A stretch of 64,000 bases of DNA from Bradyrhizobium diversitatis (GCF_016031635.1 NZ_JACEGD010000030.1:62001-126000), one strand, 5' to 3'; positions 27,046 to 36,342 are shown, counted from the first letter of the stretch. The notes: generated from the letters alone by a model not told the origin. Program-made: numbers and translations.

Positions 27046-27648
27046 ATGACGAGAGCTCTCTCGCGTCCCATCACTTCGCCGCTCGCGGCATCCGATCGCA
27101 GCGCCCCCGCCGTGACCCCGCGCGTAAAACTCTACAAGCGGCGTATCGCGATCAGCCATCCCGACCCGCAGGCCGGCGAGCGGCTGCTGGCCGAGGCGCT
27201 CGGCGCCGCCGACCGCGATGCGATGCACGGCATCTTGAGGCAATTGGTCAAGGCCAGCGTGGTCGGGCAGAAGCCGGATGAGGCCAATCTCGCCTTCATG
27301 ATCTCGACGATCAGGAGCATCGCGCCGAAGGATTCCATCGAGGCCCTGCTGGTGGCACAGATGGTGTCGGTGCACATGGCCGCGATGCGCTGCGCCTGCC
27401 GGCTCGCCTGCACCGACGATCTTGCGCAGCAGGAGGGCATCGCCCGCGCGTTGACCCGGCTCTCCCGCACCTTCGCCGCCCAGGTCGAGGCGCTGAACCG
27501 CCACCGCAACACCGACGAGCGCGCGATAACGGTGCAGAACCTGTCGGTGCAGGACGGCGGACGAGCGATCGTCGGCAACGTCACGCAGCATGCGAGCGTA
27601 CTTGTCTCGGACGCAAACTCGGACGCAATGCAAGCAGCGAACCGATGA
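27046..27648 (+). CDS. Hypothetical protein, 200 aa, paired with an HGG-motif protein
   Basis: I cannot name the family. The product is helical in its middle part (residues 45-150), for example MHGILRQLVKASVVGQKPD and SIEALLVAQMVSVHMAAMRC, and ends in a looser, polar tail (VQNLSVQDGGRAIVGNVTQH). There is no signal peptide. The stop overlaps the start of the next gene (ATGA), so the two are co-translated. The pair resembles small accessory gene pairs in rhizobia that I associate loosely with mobile or phage-derived DNA; that link is weak. Confidence 0.6.
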   Translation: MTRALSRPITSPLAASDRSAPAVTPRVKLYKRRIAISHPDPQAGERLLAEALGAADRDAMHGILRQLVKASVVGQKPDEANLAFMISTIRSIAPKDSIEALLVAQMVSVHMAAMRCACRLACTDDLAQQEGIARALTRLSRTFAAQVEALNRHRNTDERAITVQNLSVQDGGRAIVGNVTQHASVLVSDANSDAMQAANR

Positions 27649-27914
27649 CCGGCGACCACGCCCGCAACACGGCGTCGATGCAGTCAAGCCTTCGCTGCGG
27701 CGCGATGACCCGCAATGGGACTAGCTGCCGCGCACCGGCCATCAAGGGTAAGCAGCGATGTCGCATGCACGGCGGAGCGCGGCGATCGGGAGCGCCAGGA
27801 GGAAACCGGAACGCATGGAAGCACGGGCTGTTTACCAGGGATGCGATTCAGGAACGAAAACGTATCGATTCTCTGCTGGATGAGGCGCAGCAATTGCTGA
27901 AAGAGATGACCTGA
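27645..27914 (+). CDS. HGG-motif small protein (HGGxSTG-like)
   Basis: The 89-residue protein has two recognisable parts. A Cys/His cluster (RCGAMTRNGTSCRAPAIKG then RCRMHGG) looks like a small metal-binding site. The conserved stretch GAPGGNRNAWKHGLFT follows. This HGG-GAP-GN-KHG arrangement is common in small rhizobial proteins of unknown role. It overlaps the upstream gene by 4 nt. DNA binding is plausible from the basic charge but not shown. Confidence 0.7.
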   Translation: MTGDHARNTASMQSSLRCGAMTRNGTSCRAPAIKGKQRCRMHGGARRSGAPGGNRNAWKHGLFTRDAIQERKRIDSLLDEAQQLLKEMT

Positions 27915-27988
27915 TCTCCGAAGTCGCGTCCTGCTGCGGCCGCGGCAGCACATCAAGTCCGGCCCGCCGCCCGGCAACACGGCAGCCC

Positions 27989-28669
27989 TCACCCGTCGCG
28001 CCGACCGGCAGCTCCCCCCAAGAATAATTTCCATGCCTTTTCGAAATACACCTTCCGCTCCCTGGGCGAGGCGAGCGGCTTGTATCCGAACATCGCCAGC
28101 GTGGTCGGGCCCACGATGATGCTGTTGATGAGAAAATTGGTCAGGAAATTGACATCGCCCGGAACGATGTGCCGATCCGCCTGGGCCTTCGCCACCGATG
28201 TTCGCAGCAGAGACATGATGGCATCCGGCTCCGGCTCGGCATGACTGCCGGCGGCAACCAGGCTTTCGCTGGCGGCGATCCTCTTGAAGGCAACCAGCTC
28301 CGCATCGAGATTGATGTCGAGGAGGAGGTTCGTCAACTCCTTGAGCTGCGCGAGGCTGTCCTGGCTCGACTGCCTCACCTGAAGGTCGCCGAGGCGCGCC
28401 ATGATGCGCCGACGGCTTCGGTCGAGGACTGCATCGAAAATTGCGCGCTTCGACGGATAGCGCCGGTAGATGGTGTCCTTGCCGGCGCCGCACTCCGAGA
28501 CGACTCGCTCCATGGATGTCGCGGCATAGCCATCCCGGGCGAATAGATCCGCGGCCACCGCAAGGATCCGGTCCTCGATCGCCTGCGCCTCTGCCTTGGT
28601 CGGTCGCCCGCCGCGACCTTCACCGATGCGCCTCTTCGTGCGCTTGCCGGACTTGACTGCCTGCTTCAT
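27989..28669 (-). CDS. TetR-family transcriptional regulator
   Basis: The 226-residue protein has a basic N-terminus, then the TetR helix-turn-helix (about residues 30-75: ILAVAADLFARDGYAATSME and AGKDTIYRRYPSKRAIFDAV). A C-terminal ligand and dimer domain follows. It is divergent from the TonB receptor gene with 138 nt between starts, so it may control that operon or itself. The inducer is unknown. A candidate iron box lies between the two starts. Confidence 0.88.
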   Translation of the reverse strand: MKQAVKSGKRTKRRIGEGRGGRPTKAEAQAIEDRILAVAADLFARDGYAATSMERVVSECGAGKDTIYRRYPSKRAIFDAVLDRSRRRIMARLGDLQVRQSSQDSLAQLKELTNLLLDINLDAELVAFKRIAASESLVAAGSHAEPEPDAIMSLLRTSVAKAQADRHIVPGDVNFLTNFLINSIIVGPTTLAMFGYKPLASPRERKVYFEKAWKLFLGGAAGRRDG

Positions 28670-28703
28670 GCCTTCCCCTGCGCGATCCGGAATCGCTTCT
28701 GGA

Positions 28704-28720
28704 CTTTTAATAGTTCTAAA
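28704..28720. promoter_or_regulatory. Candidate iron-control element (Irr-box-like)
   Basis: CTTTTAATAGTTCTAAA matches 14 of 17 positions of the ICE pattern TTTRGAAYNRTTCTAAA as I remember it for rhizobial Irr; the right half TTCTAAA is perfect. It lies 34 nt from the TetR start and 87 nt from the TonB-receptor start, a position suited to iron-dependent control of the siderophore receptor. Confidence 0.45.
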
Positions 28721-28807
28721 TACTCGAAAAAGCCAACCTCATAACTGGACACTATCGTCCCGTTTTGTTTTAACCCTGCCCGCCGGATTTGGGGTGGGGT
28801 TTTGACG

Positions 28808-31099
28808 ATGGGAATGACGGGGGGATCGCAGCGGGTTCTGCGAGGTGCGGCGCTGCTGCTTGGCTCGACTGCTTTTCTTGCGCCGGACGGGCCGACATTT
28901 GCGCAGAACACCGCGCTGCCGCCGGTGACGGTGGACGCGCCGCAGGCGCAGCGGTCGGCCCGCAACGTGACATCGCAGCGACAGCAGAGCGCGACACGGC
29001 GCAGCAACCGGTCGAGGACGAACTCCGACGCGCCGGCGAGGGCCACGCCCGCCGCGGCTGCATCGGCGACGGCCCGGCAAGACACGCGCGACCAGATGGT
29101 TGCAACCAACCAGTCGACGGCGACGAAGACGTCCACGCCCGTGCTGGAAACGCCGCAATCCGTCACCACGGTGACCCGCCGGCAGATCGACGCGCAAAAC
29201 CCGCAGACCGTCGGCAATGCCCTGCAATACACGGCAGGCGTCCTCTCCGAACGCGACGCAACCACCCGCTATGACAGCGTGTTCCTGCGCGGCATCGGCG
29301 GCTTCGGCACCTCCACCAATTTCGTCAGCTTCCTGGACGGATTGAAGCTGCCGCGCGGCCAGGCTTTTGCGGTCACGTCGATCGACGCGTTCCTGCTCGA
29401 TCGCATCGAGGTCATCAAGGGCCCCTCGGCCGTCCTGTACGGGCAGATCAGCCCCGGCGGTCTCGTCAATCTGGTCAGCCGCCAGCCGAGCGACATTTCC
29501 TACAACGAAGCGCGCATCGAAGGCGGCAGCCACGGCCGCGTCCAGGGCGGCATCACCAGCCAGGGCGCTTTGGATGCCGCGCATCAATGGCTCTACAGCA
29601 TCAGCGCGATCGGCCGAATGTCCGGCACGCGTTACGACGACGTGGACGAACAGCGCTTCGGCGTAGCGCCGGCGATTACGTGGCGCCCGGATGCCGATAC
29701 GCAGCTGACGGTGTCCGGCTTCTACCAGCGCGATCCGAAGGGCGGCTATTTCAACTCGCTCTATCCGCAGTCGCTGGCGCCGGCAGCGTACCGGCCGTAT
29801 CTCAATCGCAACCTGAACATCGGAGATCCCGGCTTCGATCGTTTCGAGCGCGAGCAATCGGGCGTCGGATATGTGTTCGACCGCCGCCTGAACGACGTCG
29901 TGAGCTTCCACTCGGCCCTGCGATACTCCAAGGTCGACACCGATTTCCAGTCGCTGCAGATGGCGGGCGCGCTGACCGCCGCCGGCACGATTCCGCGCGC
30001 GGCGATCCGGTCGATCGAGAGCGCCGACGGCATCGCCGCCGACAACCGCCTGCGCTTCGACTTCCGGACATCGGCTGTCGAACACACCGTGCTCGCCGGC
30101 TGGGACCAGCAGAATTCGCACAGCTCGTGGCTCTACCAATTCGGCGGTGCGACGTCGCTCGATGTCGTGAACCCCGCCTACTATCAGCCGGTGGGAACGC
30201 TGTTCCCGTTCATCAACAACGACCAGTCGCTGTCGCAGACCGGACTCTACGTCCAGGACCAGATGAAGTTCGGCGGCTTCCGCCTGACGCTCGGCACAAG
30301 GCACGACTGGACCGAGCAGAGCAACGACAACCGTATCTCCGCGACGAAAACGTCGCAGGAGAGCGACAAGCAAACCTATCGCGCCGGCCTGCTCTATCTG
30401 TTCGACAACGGCCTTGCTCCCTATGTCAGTTATTCGACGTCGTTCGAGCCGACCATCGGCGTCGGTGCCGACGGCCTGCCCTTCGTTCCCACGACGGGGG
30501 AGCAGTATGAGGGCGGCCTGAAGTACAAGCCGGCCTTCGCCGACATGCTGTTCACGGCGGCAGTGTTCGACCTGCGCCAGCAGAACACGCTGACGCCGTC
30601 CGCCATACCGGGCTTCAGCGTGCAGCAGGGCGAGATCCGCTCGCGCGGTGTCGAGTTGGAGGCGCGCGGCAAGCTGACCGAGAACATCGAGATCATCGCG
30701 GCCTCGACCTTCCTCGACACCAAGGTGACGAAATCGACCGATCTCACAGCGATCGGCAAGCGACCGCAAGCCGTGCCGACGCATTTCGAATCGCTCTGGG
30801 CCAATTACAGCTTTCTCACCGGTGGCCTTGCCGGCCTGACCATCGGCGGCGGCGTGCGCTCGGTCGGTCCCAGCTATGGCGACGACATCAACAGCCTGGT
30901 GTCGCCGGGATACGTCGTGTTCGATGCCGCCGTGCGATACGATCTTGCCAATCTCGTGCGAGCCTGGAAGGGCGCGGAGGTCACGCTCAACGTCACCAAC
31001 CTCTTCGACAAGAGCTACTACACCAGCTGCAGCTCCAATTTCTACTGCCAGTTCGGAAATGGCCGCCTCGTGCTGGCGGGCCTGCGCTACAGGTGGTGA
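28808..31099 (+). CDS. TonB-dependent siderophore receptor (FhuA-like)
   Basis: The 763-residue outer-membrane receptor has a signal peptide (about residues 1-33, ending TFAQ) and a Gln/Arg-rich linker. The plug domain (about 105-230) includes TPVLETPQSVTTVTRRQI, the TonB-box-proximal region, and VIKGPSAVLYGQISPGG. A 22-strand barrel follows, ending NLFDKSYYTSC and GLRYRW. The C-terminal pattern with paired cysteines is typical of ferrichrome/hydroxamate receptors. It is first in an operon with a PepSY protein and a tiny membrane protein. ATG 28808 is preferred to a TTG 6 nt upstream. Confidence 0.92.
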   Translation: MGMTGGSQRVLRGAALLLGSTAFLAPDGPTFAQNTALPPVTVDAPQAQRSARNVTSQRQQSATRRSNRSRTNSDAPARATPAAAASATARQDTRDQMVATNQSTATKTSTPVLETPQSVTTVTRRQIDAQNPQTVGNALQYTAGVLSERDATTRYDSVFLRGIGGFGTSTNFVSFLDGLKLPRGQAFAVTSIDAFLLDRIEVIKGPSAVLYGQISPGGLVNLVSRQPSDISYNEARIEGGSHGRVQGGITSQGALDAAHQWLYSISAIGRMSGTRYDDVDEQRFGVAPAITWRPDADTQLTVSGFYQRDPKGGYFNSLYPQSLAPAAYRPYLNRNLNIGDPGFDRFEREQSGVGYVFDRRLNDVVSFHSALRYSKVDTDFQSLQMAGALTAAGTIPRAAIRSIESADGIAADNRLRFDFRTSAVEHTVLAGWDQQNSHSSWLYQFGGATSLDVVNPAYYQPVGTLFPFINNDQSLSQTGLYVQDQMKFGGFRLTLGTRHDWTEQSNDNRISATKTSQESDKQTYRAGLLYLFDNGLAPYVSYSTSFEPTIGVGADGLPFVPTTGEQYEGGLKYKPAFADMLFTAAVFDLRQQNTLTPSAIPGFSVQQGEIRSRGVELEARGKLTENIEIIAASTFLDTKVTKSTDLTAIGKRPQAVPTHFESLWANYSFLTGGLAGLTIGGGVRSVGPSYGDDINSLVSPGYVVFDAAVRYDLANLVRAWKGAEVTLNVTNLFDKSYYTSCSSNFYCQFGNGRLVLAGLRYRW

Positions 31100-31120
31100 T
31101 CGCATGATGTTGTGCCGGCC

Positions 31121-32251
31121 ATGACGGCGAGACAGCTGCGATGGTGGTCCTGGATTCACAAGTGGAGCAGCCTGATCTGCACCATCTTTGCGCTGCTGCT
31201 GTGTCTCACCGGGCTGCCCCTCATCTTTCACGAGGAGCTGGGACCGAATCCGGCGATCGACGAGGTCGCCGAACCCGGCGTCCGCGCGTCGGTCGACACG
31301 ATGATCGCCGAGGCGCTCGCCGAGCGGCCGGGTGAGGTCGTGCCGTATCTATTCTACGACCGCGAGAAACCGATCGTGAAGATACCGACGGCCGCCAGCA
31401 TGACGTCTGCTCCGGACACCTTCTTCTACAAGGTGTTCGACGTCAGGACCGGCAAGGCACTCAGCGCCGATCAGCCCAACGAGGGCTTCATCTATGTCAT
31501 GCTGCGGCTCCATGCCGATTTGTTTGCCGGCATCAAGGGCACGCTGTTCCTCGGCAGCATGGGGCTGTTGCTGACCGTTTCGATCCTCTCGGGCATGGTG
31601 CTGTACGGGCCGTTCGCGCGGCGCCTCAAGTTCGGCGAGATACGCAAGCGGCACAGCAACCGGCTGCGCTGGCTCGACCTGCACAATCTGCTCGGCATCA
31701 TCACGCTGGCCTGGTTCGGCATCGTCACGCTGACCGGCGTGATCAACACGCTGGCCGCGCCAATCGAGCTGATGTGGCAGTCGAACCAGTTGCTCGACAT
31801 GGCCGCGCAAAACAGGGGACAGGCGCAAGGCGATCGCAAAGCTCCGGTTGACCTGGTGCTCGCCAATGTCCGCGCGGCCGTACCGGGAATGACTGTCACG
31901 ACGCTCGCCTTTCCCGGCAGCCCGTTTTCAACGCCAACCCACTACGCGGCGTTCCTCACCGGCGATACGCCGCTGACGAGCCGCATTCTCAAGCCAGCCA
32001 TCATCGATGCAGCCAGCGGCGAGGTCGTCGCGGTGCGCGACATGCCATGGTATGCGACCGCGTTGTTCGTGTCGCAGCCGCTGCATTTCGGCGATTACGG
32101 CGGGCTGCCGCTGAAAATCATCTGGGCCGTGCTCGATATCGTCACCATCGTCATCCTGGCCAGCGGCCTCTATCTCTGGCTCGCGAGATGGCGGACAAGC
32201 CGCACGGCCGCGGCCGACATGCGAGCGGCCGCGACGGAGTTTGCCCGATGA
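31121..32251 (+). CDS. PepSY-associated membrane protein (siderophore-reductase type)
   Basis: The 376-residue inner-membrane protein has four hydrophobic segments and two PepSY-like periplasmic stretches. It begins WWSWIHKWSSLICTIFALLL and contains RWLDLHNLLGIITLAW near residue 190, the paired His-bearing helices typical of PepSY-TM proteins next to TonB receptors. Related proteins are thought to reduce ferric siderophores in the periplasm using heme or flavin. It starts 21 nt after the receptor stop and overlaps the next small gene. Confidence 0.85.
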   Translation: MTARQLRWWSWIHKWSSLICTIFALLLCLTGLPLIFHEELGPNPAIDEVAEPGVRASVDTMIAEALAERPGEVVPYLFYDREKPIVKIPTAASMTSAPDTFFYKVFDVRTGKALSADQPNEGFIYVMLRLHADLFAGIKGTLFLGSMGLLLTVSILSGMVLYGPFARRLKFGEIRKRHSNRLRWLDLHNLLGIITLAWFGIVTLTGVINTLAAPIELMWQSNQLLDMAAQNRGQAQGDRKAPVDLVLANVRAAVPGMTVTTLAFPGSPFSTPTHYAAFLTGDTPLTSRILKPAIIDAASGEVVAVRDMPWYATALFVSQPLHFGDYGGLPLKIIWAVLDIVTIVILASGLYLWLARWRTSRTAAADMRAAATEFAR

Positions 32252-32433
32252 CGTCGAGGCGAACACTGTGGCTGATCCCCGCGTTGCTGGCGCTCGTGAC
32301 GCTGCTCGGCCTGCTGGCCGCCTTGATCGGCGAAAGCGGCATCTGGTGGCCGCTTTCGTGGGCGACGCTGGCTGTTCCCTGCGTCTGCAGTCTCTATTAC
32401 CTCGTTCGGGGCTTGATGCCGCCGCCTCAATAG
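32248..32433 (+). CDS. Small two-helix membrane protein, 61 aa
   Basis: ATG 32248 overlaps the PepSY stop (ATGA), which fixes this start over longer options in the same frame. The protein is almost wholly hydrophobic with two membrane helices (LIPALLALVTLLGLLAALIG and LSWATLAVPCVCSLYYLVRG). I do not recognise a named family. Its coupling to the PepSY gene suggests a third component of the ferric-siderophore handling unit. Confidence 0.7.
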   Translation: MTSRRTLWLIPALLALVTLLGLLAALIGESGIWWPLSWATLAVPCVCSLYYLVRGLMPPPQ

Positions 32434-32543
32434 CCCTGACATCAGGTCAGGCGGCCCCCACGCTGACGCTACACCTTTCGCCATTGGCAGCCTCCCGCAA
32501 AATCGTGTAACCCGGCCAAAACCCTTGCCGGGACGAAACGCTC

Positions 32544-33788
32544 ATGACCAAAGCCGCCAACGACGCGGGCACCGCCACCCGCGCGCTGATCTTCGCGCTG
32601 GTGGCGCTTGCCTGCGGCCACATGCTCTCGACCTTGCTGCGCACCATTCCGGCTATGAGCCTCGATCTGATGGCGGCGGATTTCCATATCGAGCCGCAGG
32701 CGCTGGCGAGCCTCACGTCGATCTATCCTTTCGCCTTTGCGGCGGCGCAGATTCCGGTCGGGGCGGCGATGGACCGCTTCGGCGTGCGGCCGGTGTCGCT
32801 GAGCCTGCTCGCGGGGACCGTGTTCGGCGCGGTCGCGTCAGGGTTTGCGACGGGGCCGGAAAGCTTTGCCGTCGGACAGCTGATGCTGGGCGTTGCCACC
32901 TCGGGCATGCTGATGTGCCCGATGACGCTGGCGGCCAAGCAATTGTCGGCGGCCCGCTTCGGGCTGTGGTCGGGCGCGATCCTCTCGATCGGCAATATCG
33001 GCATGCTGCTGTCGTCGAGCCCGCTCGCTTTCGTGGTGGACGCCTACGGCTGGCGCGCCGGATTCTGGATGTCGGCGATCGGCGGAATCGCGGTGGCGCT
33101 TGCGGTGTTCGCGCTGGTCCCACACCAGCCGGCCGAGCACAAGGACGAGTCCTCGCCGCTGACGCAGATGATCGAAGTGCTCAGGCTCGGCCTCTCGCGC
33201 CCGCTGCGCGGCCTGATCGCGCTGGCGCTGGTGTCGCTGGCGACTTCGCTGGTGCTGCGCGGCCTGTGGGGCGGGCCGTGGCTGATGGACATCAAGGGAC
33301 TCTCGCGGGTCGAGGCCGGCAACCAGCTCGGCGCGTTCACGCTGGCGATGATCGCGGGTCCCCTGTGCATCGGCATGATCGACCGCAGGCTCGGTCGCCG
33401 CCGCGCGCTGGTGGCGGGCTCGCATATGGCCGGGGCGGTGCTGCTGGCGCTGATGGCGTTCGGCGCGCCGCATCATGCGGTCTCCACGCTGTTCGGCCTG
33501 CCCATGATGCCGCCGCAATACGACCTCGTGCTGTTCGTGCTGATCGGGCTTGCGACCTCCGCCCAGCCGCTGCTGTTCGGCATGTCCAGGCAGCTGGTCG
33601 ACGCGCAAGTCGCGGGCAAGGCGCTCGCGGCCGTCAACCTCGCCTTCTTCCTCGGCGCTGCGTTGATGCAGTCGGTCACGGGCGCGGTGGCGGCGCTCGC
33701 GGGCTTGCCGGCGGTGCTGCTGTTCATGGCTGCCATGCTGGCGCTCGGTGTGTTGATCTTCTTGGCTTACACCTCGCCAAGCCCATAG
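32544..33788 (+). CDS. MFS transporter
   Basis: The 414-residue protein has twelve hydrophobic segments. The cytoplasmic loop after helix 2, GAAMDRFGVRPVSLSLL, is the MFS signature A, and its weaker repeat in the second half is GMIDRRLGRRRALV. The substrate is unknown. It lies 33 nt upstream of an M20 peptidase on the same strand, so import of a peptide-like compound for that enzyme is possible. Confidence 0.85.
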   Translation: MTKAANDAGTATRALIFALVALACGHMLSTLLRTIPAMSLDLMAADFHIEPQALASLTSIYPFAFAAAQIPVGAAMDRFGVRPVSLSLLAGTVFGAVASGFATGPESFAVGQLMLGVATSGMLMCPMTLAAKQLSAARFGLWSGAILSIGNIGMLLSSSPLAFVVDAYGWRAGFWMSAIGGIAVALAVFALVPHQPAEHKDESSPLTQMIEVLRLGLSRPLRGLIALALVSLATSLVLRGLWGGPWLMDIKGLSRVEAGNQLGAFTLAMIAGPLCIGMIDRRLGRRRALVAGSHMAGAVLLALMAFGAPHHAVSTLFGLPMMPPQYDLVLFVLIGLATSAQPLLFGMSRQLVDAQVAGKALAAVNLAFFLGAALMQSVTGAVAALAGLPAVLLFMAAMLALGVLIFLAYTSPSP

Positions 33789-33821
33789 GATGACGCGCCC
33801 AGCTCGCCAGAGGAATCACTC

Positions 33822-35015
33822 ATGCCCGTCGACACCAAGGCCGCCACCGACCGCCTCATGCGCTTCCTCGCCGTCGAGGGCGTGACCGGACAGGAGGCGG
33901 CGATCGGGCGCGAGCTTGCCGCCGCGCTCAAGGAGGCCGGCGTGCCGGCGAAGGCGATCCGGCTCGACGATGCCAATACCCGCATTCCCGTGCCGACCGA
34001 GACCGGCAATCTCATCGTCGACCTGCCCGGCCGCGGCGCGCTGCACAATCAGCCGCGCATCATGTTCATGACCCACATGGACACCGTGCCGCTCTGCGCC
34101 GGTGCGAAGCCGAAGAAGTCGGGACGCAAGATCGTCAACGAAGCCAGGACCGCGCTCGGCGGCGACAACCGCTGCGGCTGCGGCGTGCTGGTGACGCTGG
34201 CCGCCGAGCTCGCCAGGCAGAAGCTCGATCACCCGCCGATCACGCTGCTGTTCTGCGTACGCGAGGAGAGCGGGCTCTATGGCGCGCGCCACGTCAAGCT
34301 GGACGAACTCGGCTCGCCCGTGATGGCGTTCAACTATGACGGCGGCGCCGCCTCGAACGTCGTCATCGGCGCGGTCGGCGCCGACCGCTGGAGCGTCGAG
34401 ATCTTCGGCCGCGCTTCGCACGCCGGCGTCGCGCCGGAGCGCGGCATCTCCTCGACCATGATCATGGCGCTCGCGCTTGCGGATGTGAAGGCCGGCGGCT
34501 GGTTCGGCAAGGTGGTGAAGGGCAAGCGGCAGGGCACCAGCAATGTCGGCCCGGTCACCGGCGGCGAGGGCCGCCCGGCGGGCGATGCCACCAATGTCGT
34601 CACCGATTACGTGCATGTGCGCGGCGAAAGCCGCAGCCATGACGGCAAGTTCTTCAAGGAGATCACCAAGGCCTACAAGGCCGCGTTCGAGAAGGCGGCC
34701 AAGAAGGTCACGAATGCACAAGGCAAGTCCGGCAAGGTCAAGTTCAAGGCGGAGACCGACTATTATCCGTTCCGCATGAAGGACAGCCAGCCCGTGATCA
34801 AGCGCGCGGTCGAGGCCGTGTCCGCGGTCGGCGGCACGCCGAACGTCCGCACGGCCAATGGCGGCCTGGATGCCAACTGGATGGTCCGCCACGGCATTCC
34901 GACCGCGACCTTCGGTGCGGGGCAGAACGAGGCGCACACGGTCGACGAATGGATCAATCTCGACGAATATGACCGCGCCTGCGCACTGGCGGTGCAACTC
35001 GCGACGATGCGGTGA
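33822..35015 (+). CDS. M20-family metallopeptidase (peptidase T-like)
   Basis: The 397-residue protein shows the di-zinc site of the M20 family: FMTHMDTVP (His and Asp), LGGDNRCGCG (bridging Asp), VREESGLYG (catalytic and ligand Glu) and the late His in NEAHTVDEW. The dimerisation lid contains RASHAGVAPERGISS. Peptidase T-type enzymes remove N-terminal residues from short peptides in the cytoplasm. It closely follows the MFS gene. Confidence 0.85.
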   Translation: MPVDTKAATDRLMRFLAVEGVTGQEAAIGRELAAALKEAGVPAKAIRLDDANTRIPVPTETGNLIVDLPGRGALHNQPRIMFMTHMDTVPLCAGAKPKKSGRKIVNEARTALGGDNRCGCGVLVTLAAELARQKLDHPPITLLFCVREESGLYGARHVKLDELGSPVMAFNYDGGAASNVVIGAVGADRWSVEIFGRASHAGVAPERGISSTMIMALALADVKAGGWFGKVVKGKRQGTSNVGPVTGGEGRPAGDATNVVTDYVHVRGESRSHDGKFFKEITKAYKAAFEKAAKKVTNAQGKSGKVKFKAETDYYPFRMKDSQPVIKRAVEAVSAVGGTPNVRTANGGLDANWMVRHGIPTATFGAGQNEAHTVDEWINLDEYDRACALAVQLATMR

Positions 35016-35023
35016 GTTGGGTT

Positions 35024-35137
35024 GTAGGGTGGGTTAGCGCTGGGCTGCGCAAAGCGCAGTCACGGGGCGTAACCCACCTCTTCTGCTTCCGCGGATATGA
35101 AGAATGGCGGGTTACGCCTTCGGCTAACCCACCCTAC
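35024..35137. repeat. Dispersed inverted repeat (GTAGGGTGGGTTAGC family)
   Basis: GTAGGGTGGGTTAGC at the left end is matched by GCTAACCCACCCTAC at the right end. A second internal pair, GGCGTAACCCACC and GCGGGTTACGCC, lies between. It fills the 147-nt gap between the peptidase and the enolase-superfamily gene. Confidence 0.8.
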
Positions 35138-35162
35138 GAAACAAGAACAAAAGGGAGGCACC

Positions 35163-36251
35163 ATGCCGCGCATCGCAAACATCGAGACCGGGCTCTACCG
35201 GATCCGCCTCCCCGTCACCCTCTCCGACTCCACACATGGCGAGATCGCGGCGTTCGAGCTGATCACCTGCCGGATTCGCGATGCAGACGGCGCCGAAGGC
35301 GTCGGCTACACCTACACGGTCGGGCGCAATGGCGGCGCGACCGCGGATATCCTCACACGCGAGATTGCGCCGCTGGTCGAGGGACGCGAGGCCGATGACG
35401 CCGAAGCGATCTGGCATCATGTCTGGTGGGCGCTGCATTATGGCGGCCGCGGCGGACCGGCCGTGCTGGCGCTCTCTGCGCTCGACATCGCGCTGTGGGA
35501 TCTGAAGGCGCGGCGCGCCAAGCTGCCGCTGTTCCGCCTGCTCGGCGGCTTCGATGCGGGCGTGCCATGCTATGCCGGCGGCATCGACCTCGACCTCTCC
35601 GTCGATGCGCTGCTCGCGCAGACCGACGGCAATCTCGCCAAGGGCTTTCGCGCCATCAAGATGAAGGTCGGCCGGCCCGACCTGAAATCCGACGTCGCGA
35701 AGGTCTCCGCGATGCGGCAGCATCTCGGCGACGGTTTTCCGCTGATGGTGGACGCTAACATGAAATGGACGGTCGAGGAGGCGATCCGCGCCGCCCGCGC
35801 CTTCGTTCCCTATGACCTCACCTGGCTCGAGGAGCCGATCATTCCCGACGACGTCGCGGGACATTTGCGTATCATGCAGGCCGGCGGCGTGCCGATCGCG
35901 GCGGGCGAGAATCTGCGCTCACTGTGGGAGTTCAAGAACTACATCGCCTCAGGCGCGGTGTCCTATCCCGAGCCCGACGTCACCAATTGCGGCGGCGTCA
36001 GCACCTTCATGAAGATCGCGCGGCTGGCGGAAGCGTTCAACCTGCCCGTCACCAGCCACGGCGCGCACGACATCACCGTGCATCTGCTCGCGGCCTGTCC
36101 GAACCGGTCGTATCTGGAGGCGCATGGCTTCGGGCTCGACAAATATATCGAGCATCCGCTGGTGCTGCAGGACGGGCTGGCGCTCGCGCCTGATAGGCCG
36201 GGGCACGGCATCAACTTCGACTGGAAGGGGCTGGCGAAGCTGGCGCCTTAG
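35163..36251 (+). CDS. Mandelate racemase/muconate lactonizing enzyme family protein
   Basis: The 362-residue protein belongs to the enolase superfamily. Visible active-site elements are the Lys pair in AIKMKVGRPD, the metal ligands Asp in LMVDANMKW, Glu in WLEEPI and Glu in AAGENLRS, and the general-base His in TSHGAHDITVH. It abstracts a proton alpha to a carboxylate; the substrate, perhaps a sugar acid, is not clear. ATG 35163 has a good ribosome site (AAAGGGAGG). A longer in-frame start at 35097 would lie inside the repeat. Confidence 0.88.
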   Translation: MPRIANIETGLYRIRLPVTLSDSTHGEIAAFELITCRIRDADGAEGVGYTYTVGRNGGATADILTREIAPLVEGREADDAEAIWHHVWWALHYGGRGGPAVLALSALDIALWDLKARRAKLPLFRLLGGFDAGVPCYAGGIDLDLSVDALLAQTDGNLAKGFRAIKMKVGRPDLKSDVAKVSAMRQHLGDGFPLMVDANMKWTVEEAIRAARAFVPYDLTWLEEPIIPDDVAGHLRIMQAGGVPIAAGENLRSLWEFKNYIASGAVSYPEPDVTNCGGVSTFMKIARLAEAFNLPVTSHGAHDITVHLLAACPNRSYLEAHGFGLDKYIEHPLVLQDGLALAPDRPGHGINFDWKGLAKLAP

Positions 36252-36257
36252 GGCTCC

Positions 36258-36342
36258 GTCATGCCCGGGCTTGTCCCGGGCATCCACGTTCTTTTCAACT
36301 ACGAAGCAAGACGTGGATGGCCGGGTCAAGCCCGGCCATGAC
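36258..36342. repeat. Dispersed palindromic repeat (GTCATG-CCGGGC family), copy 2
   Basis: The ends are GTCATGCCCGGGCTTG and CAAGCCCGGCCATGAC, with CATCCACGT and ACGTGGATG inside. It has the same layout as 18580-18663 and lies just after the enolase-superfamily gene. Confidence 0.8.
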
